DNA of 64,000 nt from Prillingera fragicola (GCA_002335605.1 BEDY01000007.1:248001-312000), one strand, 5' to 3'. Positions 1-12,378 are shown, counted from the first letter of the stretch. Translations and numbers: made by a program. The notes: generated from the sequence alone by a model not told the origin.

Positions 1-1539
1 GGCTGGCCAGTGAGCTGTCTGTCGGCTGAGCTGCGTCCTCCTGGCCCGCGTAGGGCCACCGGGAAGAGCGCCGAGAAGAGCGCAATGCCGTCTGTATGTG
101 GTAATGGGAGGAGGTTGAACAGGAACAAGGAGAGTGAAACGAGTTTGAGATAGTTCATGAACAGCGAGGACCAGCGTGTTGCGGATGAGAACAAGCGTGG
201 AGAGCGACGCGAGACGTGTACGTCGTTGAGCAGAGCTGCACGCTCGCCAGACCACAGAACCGTGTCGCGTTGCTTGCCCGAGCGGACACGGAGGCGCACA
301 ATGCGCTCATAGTCGGCGGGGCGGATACAGAGCTGAGACTGTGTACACCCCGATGCACATGGGCGTGAGGGAACAAACACGATGGAGTGAGGAGACAGAC
401 AACGCGCTTCGCTGGCGTCGCCGACGACCTGGAAAGCAATCTCGTGGGCTGCTGAACACGGCGCGACTTCTGCGTCGTTGAACTCGAATTTGGACAAGCA
501 CCACCCGGCATGGCTCTCATCAAAGAGGTCGCCGGTGACGTCCTCGCCTGTCAGGTAGCGTGTCCAGATGTCTCCACGACCACCGATGAAGACGTCGTCG
601 ACGTGCGTGACAATGTCGCCTGGTTTCAAGTGCGCTTCGAGTGCAGAGCCCTGTCTGTCAGTTCCTTTGCAACTGGCGTACTCACTGTAGCTACACTCTC
701 CACTGCCCGTCCCTCATATGCAACATCGGCCCACAGCACCGGGGTGCACACAACGCCGGCAACAATGAGTGCACCCCATAGCAGCAAGTTGTGCCACGGC
801 CCACTAGTTGCCAACCGTGCTCTTGCGCGCGCTGGCAAGAAATCCACACTGGACGGCAACACGACCGCCGCGCTTGGCAGAATCAAGTGCAGGTTGAAAG
901 CAAGCTTGGACGGGCTGACATCTTCCAACGCAGCAGCAATCGCGTGTCCCAACTCATGCACCAGCTGCGCAAGCACCAACGCCAGCACCAGCGTCGGCAG
1001 GTGAGCCAGCGGCATAGTGACCCCAGGTATCTATCCGTCAGCCGACCTCCACAAGCAAGACTTACCAAGGGCTGTAACCCCCCACTCCCAGCCTCGACCG
1101 GCGCGCTCCCGACCCTCTCCAACGCCCTCCGGAGCACATGCGCCGCAGCCCCCGACCCCTCCTTGCCGGCCTGCCTCGCATGCGCCTCCGCCTCAGCCCA
1201 GACAGCAAGCCACACGCTGCCCCACGCCCACACCGCTCCCCCCACACCCAAGAGCGCACCGACGACGCCGAGCGTGGCGCCAGCATCGTAAAACCTCGTC
1301 ACCGCCGCGCGCCGTCGCGTGCCCAGCCGCTCGACGAGGCGTTTCGGCAGCGCATTGAACGCAGTCGTGCTCGCTGAGAGGCCGTACTCGTGCCGCTCGA
1401 CGACCCAGCCTGCGCGCGCAGGGGTGAGGCGGTACGGGGAGGGGAGGGAGCGGGTGGGCTGCGCCAGCGCCGCGGGCGCGGTGCGGAGGAGGTGCACGAG
1501 AAAGGCGAGGATGAGGAGGGGGAGGAGGATCTCGAGCAT
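1..1539 (-). CDS. Site-2 protease, intramembrane zinc metalloprotease (partial, 3' end beyond window)
   Basis: Family M50B protease that cuts membrane-anchored transcription factors within the bilayer; in basidiomycetes the homologue (Stp1/MBTPS2 type) activates the SREBP sterol and hypoxia regulator. Exons on the minus strand: 1539-1066, 1030-686 and 650 to the edge; both introns are only 35 nt. The zinc site HELGH lies at residues 183-187 inside a hydrophobic stretch, and just before it is the family's IPG..(M)PL segment, created exactly by the first splice. A PDZ-like part follows (PGDIVTHVDD). The second active-site region, N-L-L-P-L-P-H-T-D-G, ends near residue 461, with TDG where human S2P has LDG. 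Start chosen at MLEILL because a hydrophobic N-terminal helix follows. About 489 residues are present and the frame is open at base 1. Call is firm; substrate is inferred. Confidence 0.9.
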
Positions 1540-1863
1540 TGTCAATGGCACGCGAGCGGCGGGCTGCTGTACTGTTCCTTGTTTACCGAGCTGTGGCCCG
1601 GCGCGAGAGGGAGCAGTACAGGCGCGCGTGTGCGTGAGGTGGAGGGAGACAGAAAAAGGTAAAGGAGAGTGCAAAGGTAGTGAGCGATTGCTGGAGGAGA
1701 ATGCGACGAGGGTCATGGTCGTTGGCTGTCGGCGGCCGGCTAAGCCCGGTGGCGCCAGGTGGGGGAGTGGGGACCACTCTGCTGGAATCATGCTGGAGTA
1801 CTCAAATGCCAAAACGATGCATGCAATGTGTACACTCCTCCTCTTCCTGCTATGACCCTCTAT
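1540..1863. other. Intergenic, 3' of RPC2 and upstream of site-2 protease
   Basis: 324 bp between two minus-strand genes. It must hold the terminator of RPC2 and the promoter of the protease. On the minus strand it is pyrimidine-rich, as expected of a fungal 5' leader. No further gene or clear motif is seen. Confidence 0.5.
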
Positions 1864-4800
1864 CTACACCGTGTCCTCCATCATGAGACGCGGCAGGATG
1901 TTCATGCCGACCAACTCCTGGATCAGCAGCTTTGCCGCATACGGCATTGTAATCTTGACAACCGCCTTGCTCGAAGCACATCCCTTGCACCAGCCCGAGT
2001 ACGCGAGCATGCCGCACGTCTCACACACCTGCGCGTCAAACGCGTCGGACGAAATCATCAGACGTTCGAGCAACAGTTGTGTCGCACCATATCCGATGAG
2101 ACAGTCACGCTCCATTTCTCCCAGACGCAGACCTCCGTCCTTGGATCGTCCTTCTGTGGGCTGGCGCGTGAGGTTGGCCTTGGGACCCGTCGGACGCGCG
2201 TGCATCTTGTCCATTACCATGTGCTGGGGATGTGTCAGCATTAATTGCACAGTTTCGCGGGTTACTCACCTTGAGCTTTTGGTAGTAGATTGGGCCAAAG
2301 TAGACATACGCCTCGAGCGGCTCTCCAGTGATACCACTCTGCAGCATGTCCTTGCCACCGTACGAGAAGCCGTTCTCGATGAGAATCTTGCTCATGTCCA
2401 CCACCTTGGATCCGCCGAATGCGGTTCCATACTGAAGCGCACCGGACACGACACCGGCCTTGCCGGACAACAGCTCGATCATCTTTCCGACCGTCATACG
2501 GGACGGGAAACCGTGTGGGTTCATGATAATGTCGGGAGAGATGCCCTGGTCGTTGAACGGCATATCGGCCTGAGGCACGATAAGACCACACACACCCTTT
2601 TGTCCGTGACGCGACGAAAACTTGTCTCCAAGTTCAGGACGACGCGTCTGGCGGGTCAGAATCTTGATCAGCTGGTTACCGTCCTCGGTATCGGTGACCA
2701 TGACCTTGTCAATGTTGGTCGGCTCCGGGAGCTTGTGCACAACAGGCGAGGGCTTGTAGCCGACAGTAGGACCGGGGCCGCGCGTGTCCATGGGGGTCTC
2801 GCGCGCGGCGAGCAGGTCGCCCTGCGACACCACTGCACCGGGAGCGACAAGGCCGTCCTGGTCAAGCCACGAGTGCGTCTCGGGGCGCTGATCGGGCGGC
2901 AGCATCGCCAGGCGCTCGGCAGTACCGTTGGGGAACGAGCGGAGAGGGATCGTGTTCTTCTTCAGAACGTGGCAACGACCGAAACCGCGATCGGCCGATG
3001 CACGGTTCACAATCAGCGCGTCCTCAATATCGTATCCCGAGTAACTCATGACCGCGACGGTTGCGTTTTGACCCGCAGGCAGCCTGTCGTAGCCCACAAG
3101 CTCGATGGTCTTGGTCTTGACCATGGGCTGCTGAGGATACGTCATGAGGTAGAGCAGCGTGTCGATACGGTTGAGCTGGTTGTACGCGATCGCGCCAATA
3201 GCCTGTTTGCCCATTGCACACTGGTAGGTGTTACGGGGCGACTGGTTGTGGTGGGGATAAGGAATGAGACCGGCCACAGCGCCGAGAATGGTGAATGGCT
3301 CAATCTCGAGGTGGGTCGTGTCGTCGACAATCTCCGACTCGTAGCATGCAATGAACGAGTCGTTCTCCTCGTTGACGTCGAGATACTCGACGAGACCGGA
3401 GCGGAGAAAGTGGTCGAAAGTGACCTTGCCGGCCTTGAGCAAGCGCATGTGATCGGCAGTGATCTTGGGCTGGCCGTTCTCGACAATGATCATTGGGCGA
3501 CAAATACGTCCTCCGTCGGACGCAATGTAAATAACACGCTGGTGGTGGTTGATGTAAATCGAGACAAACTCGGATGTACGCCCCGAACGACGCAGCTTGC
3601 GGAACGTCTGGACAAATCGCCTAGGAAGCGCAGTGACACCGATAATCGAACCGTTGACCTGCACAATGTGTACGCCGGGGCGGTACAGCTCGTTGCCGGT
3701 CTGGAGCGAAATGTCCTCTGCGCCGAGCATGAACGCGAGCCTAATCAGGGGCTCTTCGGGCACGTCGGTCGTGATATGGGTCATGAGCGCGAGGTTCTTG
3801 ACGAGACCACACGCTTCTCCTTCGGGCGTGTCCGAGGGACAGAGCATACCCCACTGCGACGGCTGGAGCGCACGCGGTCCAGACACCTTTCGTGTCTTTT
3901 CAAACTGAGAGGATATACGGGTCATCATACCGAGTGCGGCAATGAATGACAAGCGCGACAGAACGTGGGTGACACCAGCACGCTCGACGTGGAAACGCTT
4001 CAGCGACCAATTACCCGTCGAGATGGAGCGGACGAATGCCGACGTGATAATGTCGCTGCCACCCGTGCGAACGAGCGCACTCGCGTCAAACGGTCCCGCA
4101 CGCGACTTTTTCTCGAGAATCTTGTCCATGCGCTTCTTCAAGTCCGAGTTGAAGGTCTTGAACGAGTCCTCGAACAGCAACGACAGCAGCTGGCCGGCAA
4201 GCTCGAGACGCTTGTTTCCGACATAGTCACGGTCGTCAACCATGTTCTCATCAATCATGGCCATGAGGACACGACGCGTCATGGTCGAGAGATAAATTGA
4301 CTTGGGGCGGAAGTTCATGTCGCGAACGGGAACGTGACCGAGCACCATGGCGGCGAGGGCCTGCATGGCGATATCGCTGGGAGCCAGTTTCTGGCTGAGA
4401 TTGCGGTCGTCCTTCTCCTGGTTGGGCGAAACGCGCGCGCCAATCCACTCGAGCGCCTGTCTCCTTGTAAAGATCTTTAGCCTGGCGGCCTCCTCGAGCG
4501 ACACGCCGAATGCCTCCTGGAAGCGCTCATCGGGGCCACAGGTGAGCTGGAGAATCTCCTTGTCCGAGGTGATGCCCATGGCCTTGAGGGCGATGACGAT
4601 AGGGATAAACTCTTTAAACGAGTTGTGACGGAGGTAAATCTTCTTGTTCTTTGTCACGACGTACGTCTTGACGACACGGTCGTGGGTCGACGAGGTGACT
4701 TCTGCGGTGACGACGTCCTTTTTCGGGTCGTGCATGACAATGATACGGTTCTTGGACAGCTGCTCCTGGACGAGAATGACCTTTTCCGTGCCCTTGACGA

Positions 4801-5647
4801 CAAAGTAGCCTCCCGGGTCGAGCGGGCATTCACCCATACGGGCGAGGTCCTGTGGGCTCTTGCCCGCCAAGTGGCACAAATCCGATCGCAACATGATGGG
4901 CAGCGAGCCAATGTGAATGCCCTGCTGTTTACGAATCTTGTCCTCGTGGGTGTACTCGATGTCGACGTAGATACCGCCCGAGTACGTGTTGTCGGTCAAT
5001 CGGCACTCCATCGGCGTGAGGCGCTGGTTTGCCGCGCCGACCTCCTTGCGTAGTGGCCGGCCGATGCGAATGTCCGTGTAGCGAATGTAGTACCGCGGGT
5101 TGGCGTCCGACACGACAAGCGAGTTGGCATGCAGAATAGCCTTGATGTCGGTGTGCACGAAATAGTTGAACGAATCCAGGTGCTGCTTGACTAGACCCTT
5201 GACCTTGAGGAACGCAGGTAGCAGCTCCCACTTGTCCTAGCACTCCATCAGCACTGCCCTCTGCACACAAAACCTTCAACTCACCTCGACACTCTTGACG
5301 CCCTTGGCGTACCAGTCCGCCCCAGCCTTGTCGTTGTGGCTCCGCTTCATAAGCTCAGCCCACTCATGCTCTCCCTGCTCCAAGTTTGACGCAATCGCCG
5401 CAGCCTTAATCTGCTCGGCAGTCAGCGGCCGCGCAGGATCTTTGCCCTTGCGCGTCGCCGCCGCGGCAGCAGCAGCAGTCGCTGACGCAGTGGAGGGAAC
5501 GCGCGGCTTGGGCGCCGTTCCTGCTGGTGGACGGGATTTGGGTGCCGCGCGCGCTCCCCCGGCGGCGGAGGTGGAGCCAGCGGCGGCGGGGGGTTGGGGG
5601 CGCTTTGGGGCGCGAGAGGGGGCGCTCGCTGCTGGCGGTGGGACCAT
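1864..5647 (-). CDS. RET1: DNA-directed RNA polymerase III,second-largest subunit (RPC2/Rpc128)
   Basis: Second-largest core subunit of RNA polymerase III, forming half of the active centre for tRNA and 5S rRNA synthesis. Exons (minus): 5647-5285, 5236-2270, 2223-1864, giving 1,229 residues; yeast Ret1 is about 1,150. Paralogue-specific features are visible: [23 protein letters not shown] start of the conserved part, [20 protein letters not shown], the [12 protein letters not shown] loop, [17 protein letters not shown], and the C-terminal zinc site [16 protein letters not shown]. The first exon encodes about 80 residues of Pro/Ala-rich low complexity (poly-Ala run) that the family normally lacks, so the N-terminus is extended and likely disordered. 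Pol III rather than Pol II identity rests on the DPGGYF..EQLSKNR block. Confidence 0.96.
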
Positions 5648-5951
5648 TGATGGTTGTGGTTGTTGTGTTGTTGAGTTGTGACTTGTGCAAGGGTTCAGAT
5701 CCAAAGAATTCTGACGTTCAGAGTGCTTATCACTCGCAACCACCTTGCCACCACACGGCGAAAATTAACAACACGTCATTTTGACCCCTCCTCGACCTCC
5801 ACACTCGTCTGTAAACAAATGCAGGCCAGCAGCTGCACTGATGCTTTGCTAGGGAACATGCTTGATAAATGGAGACTACTGCATACAATCGAGCTGGCTC
5901 TTCTGCCCCTCAATAACCCTCAACCCCTCTACGACCACCACACTCCAAAGC
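5648..5951. other. Intergenic, RPC2 upstream region and Hrp1 3' region
   Basis: 304 bp between minus-strand genes, holding the RPC2 promoter and the 3' end of the RNA-binding protein gene. On the minus strand a CA/CT-rich leader precedes the RPC2 start. No other gene seen. Confidence 0.5.
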
Positions 5952-8038
5952 TTAGTACGGCTTGGCACGCTGTGATCCTTGAGTAGAGTAGCGCTGGGGA
6001 CCCGATCCCGAGCCCGCGGCGCCGGTGGCTCCAGCAGCGCCGCCGTTGCCGTTACCGTTGTTACCGCCGTTGGAGCCGCCCTGCGCCATGGGCTGGGCCA
6101 TGCCGCTCGGTCCGCCGCCCTGGCGCATCGCGGCGGGACCGCGGGGTGCGTTGGGGACCTGGCGTCCGCCCTGTGGTTGTCAGCGGCTTGTCTATGAAGT
6201 GAAAGGAAAGACTCACGCGTCCGCCACCACCGTTGCCGCCCATGCCGCCGCCGTTCATGCCGCCCATGTTGCCCATGTTGTTCATGCCCATGTTCATGCC
6301 GCCCATGCCCATACCCATGCCGCCTGTTTGTCAGTGTTGCTCCCAAGTCGTCGACTGACCCATTGCTCCCATGCCCATCATGCCCATAGGGTTCATTCCC
6401 CCCATTGCCATGCCTCCCATACCACCCCGGGCCATGTTGGGGTTGATGGCAGGTGCCTGTCCCATACCCATGTCTGACTATTAGCATGTGCTGTTAGCGG
6501 CAAGACTCACTCTTCATCATGTTCTGGTACATCATGGCCATGTTTGAAGGGTCGAAGCCACCAGCAGCCTGGCCGCCAGCCATACCCATCCCGCCGCCAC
6601 CGGCAGAGTTCTTCATCATGTTCTGGTACATCATGGCCATGACGCTGGGGTCAAAGCCGCCCATGCCAAAGCCGCCCATCGCACCCGAAGTGGCGTTGAA
6701 GGAAGTCCGTCCTCCGCCCTGCTGGCCGCCGGGGCCGGTAAAGTTCTTGACCTGGGTCCCAGGGCCGCGGGGCTGGGCCTTTTTGATCTCGATCTGGCGG
6801 CCCTCGAGCTCGATGCCCGAGTGGGACATGGCGTTGTCGACGCCCGACTCTTCGGCGAAAGTGGCGAACGCAAAGCCCTTGGAACGGCCGTTCATGCGGT
6901 CAAACATGACGGTCGCGTCCATGACCTTGCCAAACTGCTGCAGGAAGCGCTTGAGAGCCTCGGAAGTGACGCTGGGGGCGAGACCGCCGACAAAGACCTT
7001 GGCGGTGCGCTCGTGCTCGGCGCGGGGGATGGCGCGCTTGGGGTCGATCTGTTTGTCAGTTTGAATGACAAAAAGTCGCGCGACGAGGTGTTTGACATAC
7101 CATCTTGCCGTCGAGCTGGTGGTCAGTGTCGAGAACGAGCTGGACCGAGGCAGGGTCCTTGAAGGTGAGAAAGGCAAAACCACGCGAGCGCCCAGTAGGG
7201 TCGCGCATAATTGTGCAATTGTCAATGTCACCATACTTTGTAAAGTAGCTGCGGAGACGATCTTGTACTGGGTGAGTATAATGACAACAAGACCAAGATG
7301 GTGGCCCGTACACGGTCCACAAGCTACTAACCGTCTGTAGTCTCCCAGTTGAGACCGCCAATGAACATCTTGCTGCAATGGGGTAAGAGATGCAGTGGCC
7401 AAGGATGGTACGGTGGTCGCAAGTAGTGGTCGCAGCGGTAGCGTAGAGCATAGGATGCAACAGACGAATGTAGAAGATGTAAAAGAAGGTAGAGTATCAG
7501 TGTACGGTTCGACAGTATGGTGGGTATAGTCGTCTACGAGGCTATCTCGTTGGCTTGGCCTACCTAGAGCAGCCGGCATGGCTGCTCGCGACCTAGCTTT
7601 AGGGTCTAGCAATGTGGGCTTGGGTCTACTCTTTGCCCATTCTCTTTCAGACAACGACAAGCACAAACACGGAACAGTAAGAAAGAACAAAGAAGAAGAA
7701 GAAACTACTAACCCCTCGTCAGGCATGTCGCTGGGCTTCATGCGGTCGTCAAAGCCAGGCCCACCGTGGCCGCCGTGAGGTCCCTGGTTTCCAAACTGAC
7801 CCGGGAACTGCTGCTGCTGCTGGTGGTCGCCGCCGCCAGAGCTGGGCCCAGCACCATGGTCAGCAGGGGGCTGCTGGGCAGCGGGGGGCTCGTGCTTGTA
7901 CTCGTTTGCCGCTGCTGGAGCGCTCGAGTCGTTTGCTGGGGTTTCAAGGTCAGGGTCAACAAGTTCCTCGTCGAGCTGGGTGGCGTCGAGGTCTTCGAGG
8001 TCGAGGTCGCCGTAGAGGTCGTGGTCAAAGTCGGACAT
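5952..8038 (-). CDS. HRP1: Hrp1/Nab4-like RNA-binding protein, two RRMs, cleavage factor IB type
   Basis: Nuclear RNA-binding protein that in yeast marks 3'-end processing sites and shuttles with mRNA. Exons (minus): 8038-7713, 7372-7332, 7261-7101, 7048-6511, 6473-6360, 6323-6217, 6170-5952; about 501 residues. An acidic and Gln-rich N-terminus is followed by RRM1 starting KMFIGGLNWETTD (RNP2) with RNP1 SRGFAFLTF, and RRM2 with KVFVGGL and SKGFAFATF. The C-terminal half is Met/Gly-rich and contains two copies of MAMMYQNMMK, a hallmark of Hrp1 and Daz-associated proteins. Exon 2 is 41 nt. The first intron is 340 nt, long for this window. The intron 7262-7331 has two in-frame acceptors 6 nt apart, so two isoforms differing by two residues are possible. 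Family is firm; the role is by homology. Confidence 0.92.
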
Positions 8039-8550
8039 TGTGGATGGGTATGTGGTGAGGAGAGTGTGGTGGAAAGAGAGTAGATAGATGTGGAGAGCAG
8101 TGACTCGCAGGGAAGACACAGGGAAGACGCAAACGGAGTCGAGCGGAAGCAAATACATCCTACCACGTGAGTTTACATAATCATGCAAGGTCATTGTTCG
8201 GTTCTCTGTTTCAAAAAGCTCCCGTCGGTGATGCTCCTTGGTGTCATGTTGCACAGCGCACAGCGTATGCACTGCTCTCCCCCTGCGCCCACACAGTGTT
8301 CAGGAACAGTCCCTGCACGCGACGATCTCAGGCATCAGACCCGAGGATCTGTTGCAGACGGCTCAGGGTCCAAGCCCCCTGGCCGTGGAAGGCCAAGGGC
8401 GCAGGGGTATGACGCCCTCCGCCTGTGTCTTCCCTCGTTGCGGTTCATCTACGCGGTGTCCGTCCTCCTCCACATATCCTCATTCTCGTACTCTCTGTTG
8501 TTCTTGTCACCTCTTCCATACATCAACAACCACATACACTCTCATCCATC
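8039..8550. promoter_or_regulatory. Divergent promoter region between Hrp1-like gene and MPK1
   Basis: 512 bp between two divergently transcribed genes. The MPK1 side ends in a pyrimidine-rich leader with CA repeats (about 8515-8550). No TATA box or known operator could be fixed by eye. Confidence 0.45.
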
Positions 8551-10145
8551 ATGGACGCAACCAGGCGACAGGCATTCCAGTCAAGTAGCAACGTATAGTA
8601 AGCTCATCCCTACCACCTCCCAACAGCAGCAGCAACAGCTCCCACGCTGCCGTCCAACTCAATTGACACTAACCCCCCAGCGTTCTCCAGGCGCCATGGA
8701 CAATCGTAAAGGAGCTCGGACAGGGTGCATACGGGTAAGCAGATCAACCCACTCTCACCACTGTCTGACACGTTCCAGCTGTGTCACCTCTGCTCGTCAC
8801 ACCCAGACTGGCGAGACCTGCGCCGTCAAAAAGGTCACAAACGTCTTCACCAAGAAGGTAAGTCTCCGAAGTCTCCGCAACACGTTCGAGGTCGACGCTA
8901 ACCTTTGAAGATCCTCACCAAGCGCTGCCTGCGTGAGCTGCGTCTCCTGCACCACTTCCGTGGACACAAGAACATTACCTGGTGAGTTGGGCTAGCTCAA
9001 CACGCCGGAGGATGGAGCTTACTGGAATCTTAGCCTCTATGACATGGACATTGTGTTTGACCCCCCCGGGTCGGGCATGTTCAACGAGGTGTACATGTAC
9101 GAGGAGCTCATGGAGGCCGACCTGCACGCCATCGTGAGTGCCTTTGAGCTTGACGCCCAAAGGTCAAAGCTGACCGCGACCAGATTCGCTCCGGACAACC
9201 CCTTTCGGATGCCCACTTCCAGTCTTTCATCTACCAGACTCTGTGCGGTTTGAAGGTAAGCACGTCAGCACACGACTGGAGCTGACAGACTAGTACATCC
9301 ACACTGCCAACGTCCTTCACCGTGACTTGAAGCCCGGAAACCTGCTCGTGAACGCCGACTGCGAGCTCAAGATTTGCGACTTTGGTCTTGCCCGTGGCTT
9401 CCAGCCCGGAGCTGTCCAGACTGAGCAGGGCCAGGCCGGCTTTATGACAGAATACGTCGCTACCCGCTGGTACCGTGCTCCCGAGATTATGCTGTCGTTT
9501 GCCAACTACACTGCTTCGATCGACATGTGGTCTGTCGGCTGTATTCTCGCCGAGCTCCTCGGCGGCCGCCCCATCTTCAAGGGCGAGGACTATGTCGACC
9601 AGCTCAACCGCATTCTCAACCTCCTCGGCACCCCCACCGAGGACACTCTGCGCCGTGTCGGTTCTCCCCGTGCGCAGGACTACATTCGCTCGCTGCCCAT
9701 CAAGCCCCGTGTCCGCTTCAACACGCTGTACCCCAACGCCACTCCCCCCGCCCTCGACCTCCTTGAGAGGCTACTTTGCTTTGACCCGGCCAAGCGTATC
9801 GGCTGCCAGGAGGCGCTCGAGCACCCCTACTTTGCCGTCTGGCACGACCCCGTTGACGAGCCCGCCTGCGAGGTCCCCTGCGACTTCAGCTTTGAGCGCG
9901 AGGACTCGACCAACGGCATGCGCGATCTCATTGTCGAAGAGGTCCGCTCCTTCCGCCAGCTTGTCCGCCAGCACGCCGTCCAGCCCGCTGCCCCGGCCCA
10001 CGAGCTGCCCCCCGCACCTGCTGCCGTCCAGGAGCCCGGAGCTGGCGTCGGTCCCGCATACTCTGACGCTCCCAACCAGCAGAACGACAAGGACGAGCAC
10101 CCGAGCTCGGCGCTTGAGCGCGAGCTTGCGGGCGTTGCTGTCTAG
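8551..10145 (+). CDS. MPK1: Cell-wall-integrity MAP kinase, Slt2/Mpk1 type
   Basis: Terminal serine/threonine kinase of the protein kinase C cell-wall-integrity pathway. Exons: 8551-8597, 8681-8734, 8779-8857, 8911-8981, 9034-9133, 9184-9255, 9294-10145; 424 residues. The glycine loop GQGAYG, catalytic lysine in [13 protein letters not shown] catalytic loop, DFGLARG and the activation-lip TEY at about residues 193-195 followed by [10 protein letters not shown] are all intact. TEY rather than TGY separates it from Hog1, and the stretch [19 protein letters not shown] is Slt2-like. The C-terminal ~100 residues are Pro/Ala/Glu-rich, as in other Mpk1 proteins. For the first intron I prefer donor gtaagc at 8598, giving SNVYVLQAPW; a donor at 8593 with acceptor at 8690 is also in frame. 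Confidence 0.95.
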
Positions 10146-10403
10146 TTTCTGTAGTATGACAAGTCTTGTAATAAGTCTGTAGGACTTTGGTGTGACTGGA
10201 TACCGCAGGCGTGTGTCTGCACCTCTAGAAATGCATGTGTAACTGCTCCAACGCGATCCAACGTCGGTGTTCATGACTACGGTGGCTACACGTGAGGATG
10301 ACGCGTACCCCACATTCCCCGCATCGCCCCGTTTCACGTCTCCAAGCCACCACCCACTCCATCTTGCACTTGCACTTCCCACATTCACTGACCACTCGCA
10401 CGC

Positions 10404-12378
10404 ATGTCGGCACTAGGAGACCACAAGGTCTACCTCGCCACCATTCTAGCAAAGCAAGCCAGCCGACGCACAGCCGTAGACCCAACACACGCCTACGCAC
10501 CCCAGCCGGACCTGGGCTACGGCCTGCCGACGCCGCAAGCGACGCCGAGTCCCGAGGCTGGTCCGAGCGCTTCCTCCTCTGCTGCTGCTACGGGGAAAGG
10601 GGATAGGAGCGGGAAGGGCAAGAGTAAAGCCAACGTCGTCAACTATGTGCCTGCCGAGGAGGCGGTTCGGAACGACTATGCCGCTTGGTATGGTGTTAGC
10701 GGGGCGTATCCTTCCAACTGGGTGCTTGGGGCTGGGGACAACGAGATATGCGACGAGTGAGTACGGCGTAAAAGGCATTGGGGTGGGGGCCGGGCTGGTG
10801 ACGACGACGTGGCTGCAGGGAGGACGCCCACTGACACGACAGGTTCCCCGCGCTGCGTCGGTTGATGGACCTCAAGGCCGAGCAGGTCGCGTCGGTAGCC
10901 CACCCGCCACTCTACGCACACCTGCCGTCCACGAACCCGGGCGCTGTGCAGGCTACGCTGGCGCCGCACCGCTTTGATGTTATTCTTATCCATCAAAGGG
11001 GACCTTGGTCTGAGATTTCCGCGCTGCCTATTAGGCAGCTCTCGGCGGACCCGGGTTTCGTGTTTCTGTGGGTCGGGAGGGGGAACGCCGAGGGGCTCGA
11101 GGCCGGACGGCAATGTCTGGCCAAATGGGGGTTTAGGCGTGCAGAGGACATTGTTTGGGTCAAGACCAACAAGCACACTCCGACTGGAGGCGGGAGTGGT
11201 GGCGCGACGAGTTTGTTTGCGTCGCAAAAGGAACATTGTCTCATGGGGATTCGCGGGACGGTGAGGAGGAGTACAGACCATCGGTTCGTGCATTGCAATG
11301 TCGACACGGACGTGATTGTGTGGGAGGGCGACGGTGAGTTGATGCCTAGTGGGCAGTGCTGATGGCAGATTCCGGCCCCGCGACTCCGCCTTATCTCTAC
11401 ACTCTTATTGAGAACTTTTGCCTCGGTGCGCGTCGCCTGGAACTGTTTGGGGACGGCACGCGCGCCCGTCCAGGTTGGGTCACGGCTTCGCTGGCCCCGG
11501 CACCACCCAACCCGGAGACCTTGCAGTTTGACCCGCAAGTCTACCCTGCCCTCCTCCCTCAGAAAGACGAAGGCAAGCCCGTCGTCCCCTTTCACGCCGA
11601 GATCGACCAGCTCCGCCCCAAGTCGCCTCAACGCAGGCAGCGCGGCGGCGGTGGCGGAGGCGGAGGCGGCTACGGCCGCGGCTCGACCCCAGCGAGCCCG
11701 CCGAGGACGCACCCCAACTCGCCCTTCCGGCCCCAGGGCTTCTCCCCCGGCCCGGGCCAGCAAGGCGTCATGCGCATGGGCGCGCTCACCCCGGCCGGCC
11801 ACATGGGCATGGCCCAGCACGGCGGCTACGGGGGCGCGCCGAACCAGCCCATGGGCAACATGAACCTCAGCATGCAGCAGCAGCAACAGCTGCAGTTTGC
11901 GCAGATGGCGCAAATGGCCCAGATGCAGGCCCAGATGCAGGCCGCCCAGCAGATGGGCGGTATGCAGGGCATGCAGGGCATGCACATGGGCCAGATGCTG
12001 CCGCACCAGATGGCCCAAGCCCAGATGATGGGCGGGATGAACCAGGTGCAGATGGCGCAAATGGGCATGATGCCCATGTCCCATATGGGGATGATGCCCG
12101 GGATGATGCCTATGATGCCGGGGATGATGCCCGGGATGGGCATGGCGATGGGGGGCGGGATGGGCGGCATGGATGGGTCGGGCATGGGGTATGCGATGGA
12201 CGGATCGCCGACGTCGGGCGGGGGTGAGTTGCCAGCCCAGGACGGCGGGTGGAGTCCGCAGGCTAGTATGGGCCAGCTGGCTGTTGATATGGGGGCTATG
12301 GGGATGGGGATGGGGCAGGGCATGCAGGGGCAGGGCATGATGGGGCAGGGCATGTATTATGGGCCGAGGTATGGGTAG
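10404..12378 (+). CDS. METTL14/Kar4-like MT-A70 family protein, catalytic motif lost
   Basis: MT-A70 family protein. METTL14 is the RNA-binding, catalytically inactive partner of the METTL3/Ime4 m6A methyltransferase; yeast Kar4 is the same subfamily. Exons: 10404-10756, 10843-11333, 11369-12378; 617 residues. Diagnostic blocks are LAKWGFRRAEDIVWVKTNK, KEHCLMGIRGTVRRSTD, HCNVDTDVI and LIENFCLGARRLELFGDG followed by RPGWVT. Where METTL14 has EPPL and METTL3 has DPPW, this protein reads VILIHQRGPWSE, so it should not bind or use SAM. The tail starts with an RGG-like (RQRGGGGGGGGGYGRG) segment, as in METTL14, then runs into about 200 residues rich in Met, Gln and Gly. Second intron is 35 nt. Subfamily firm; m6A role inferred. 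Confidence 0.9.

Noticed and set aside
1871..3949. 692-codon open frame on the plus strand
   Set aside because: It is antisense to the highly conserved RPC2 exon; composition (many His, Val, Arg, Asp) is that expected of the complement of biased codons. No family similarity.
8590..8690. Alternative first intron of MPK1 (donor 8593, acceptor 8690)
   Set aside because: In frame, but the donor gtatag and acceptor are weaker than gtaagc at 8598 and cccccag at 8680, which also gives better N-terminal spacing.
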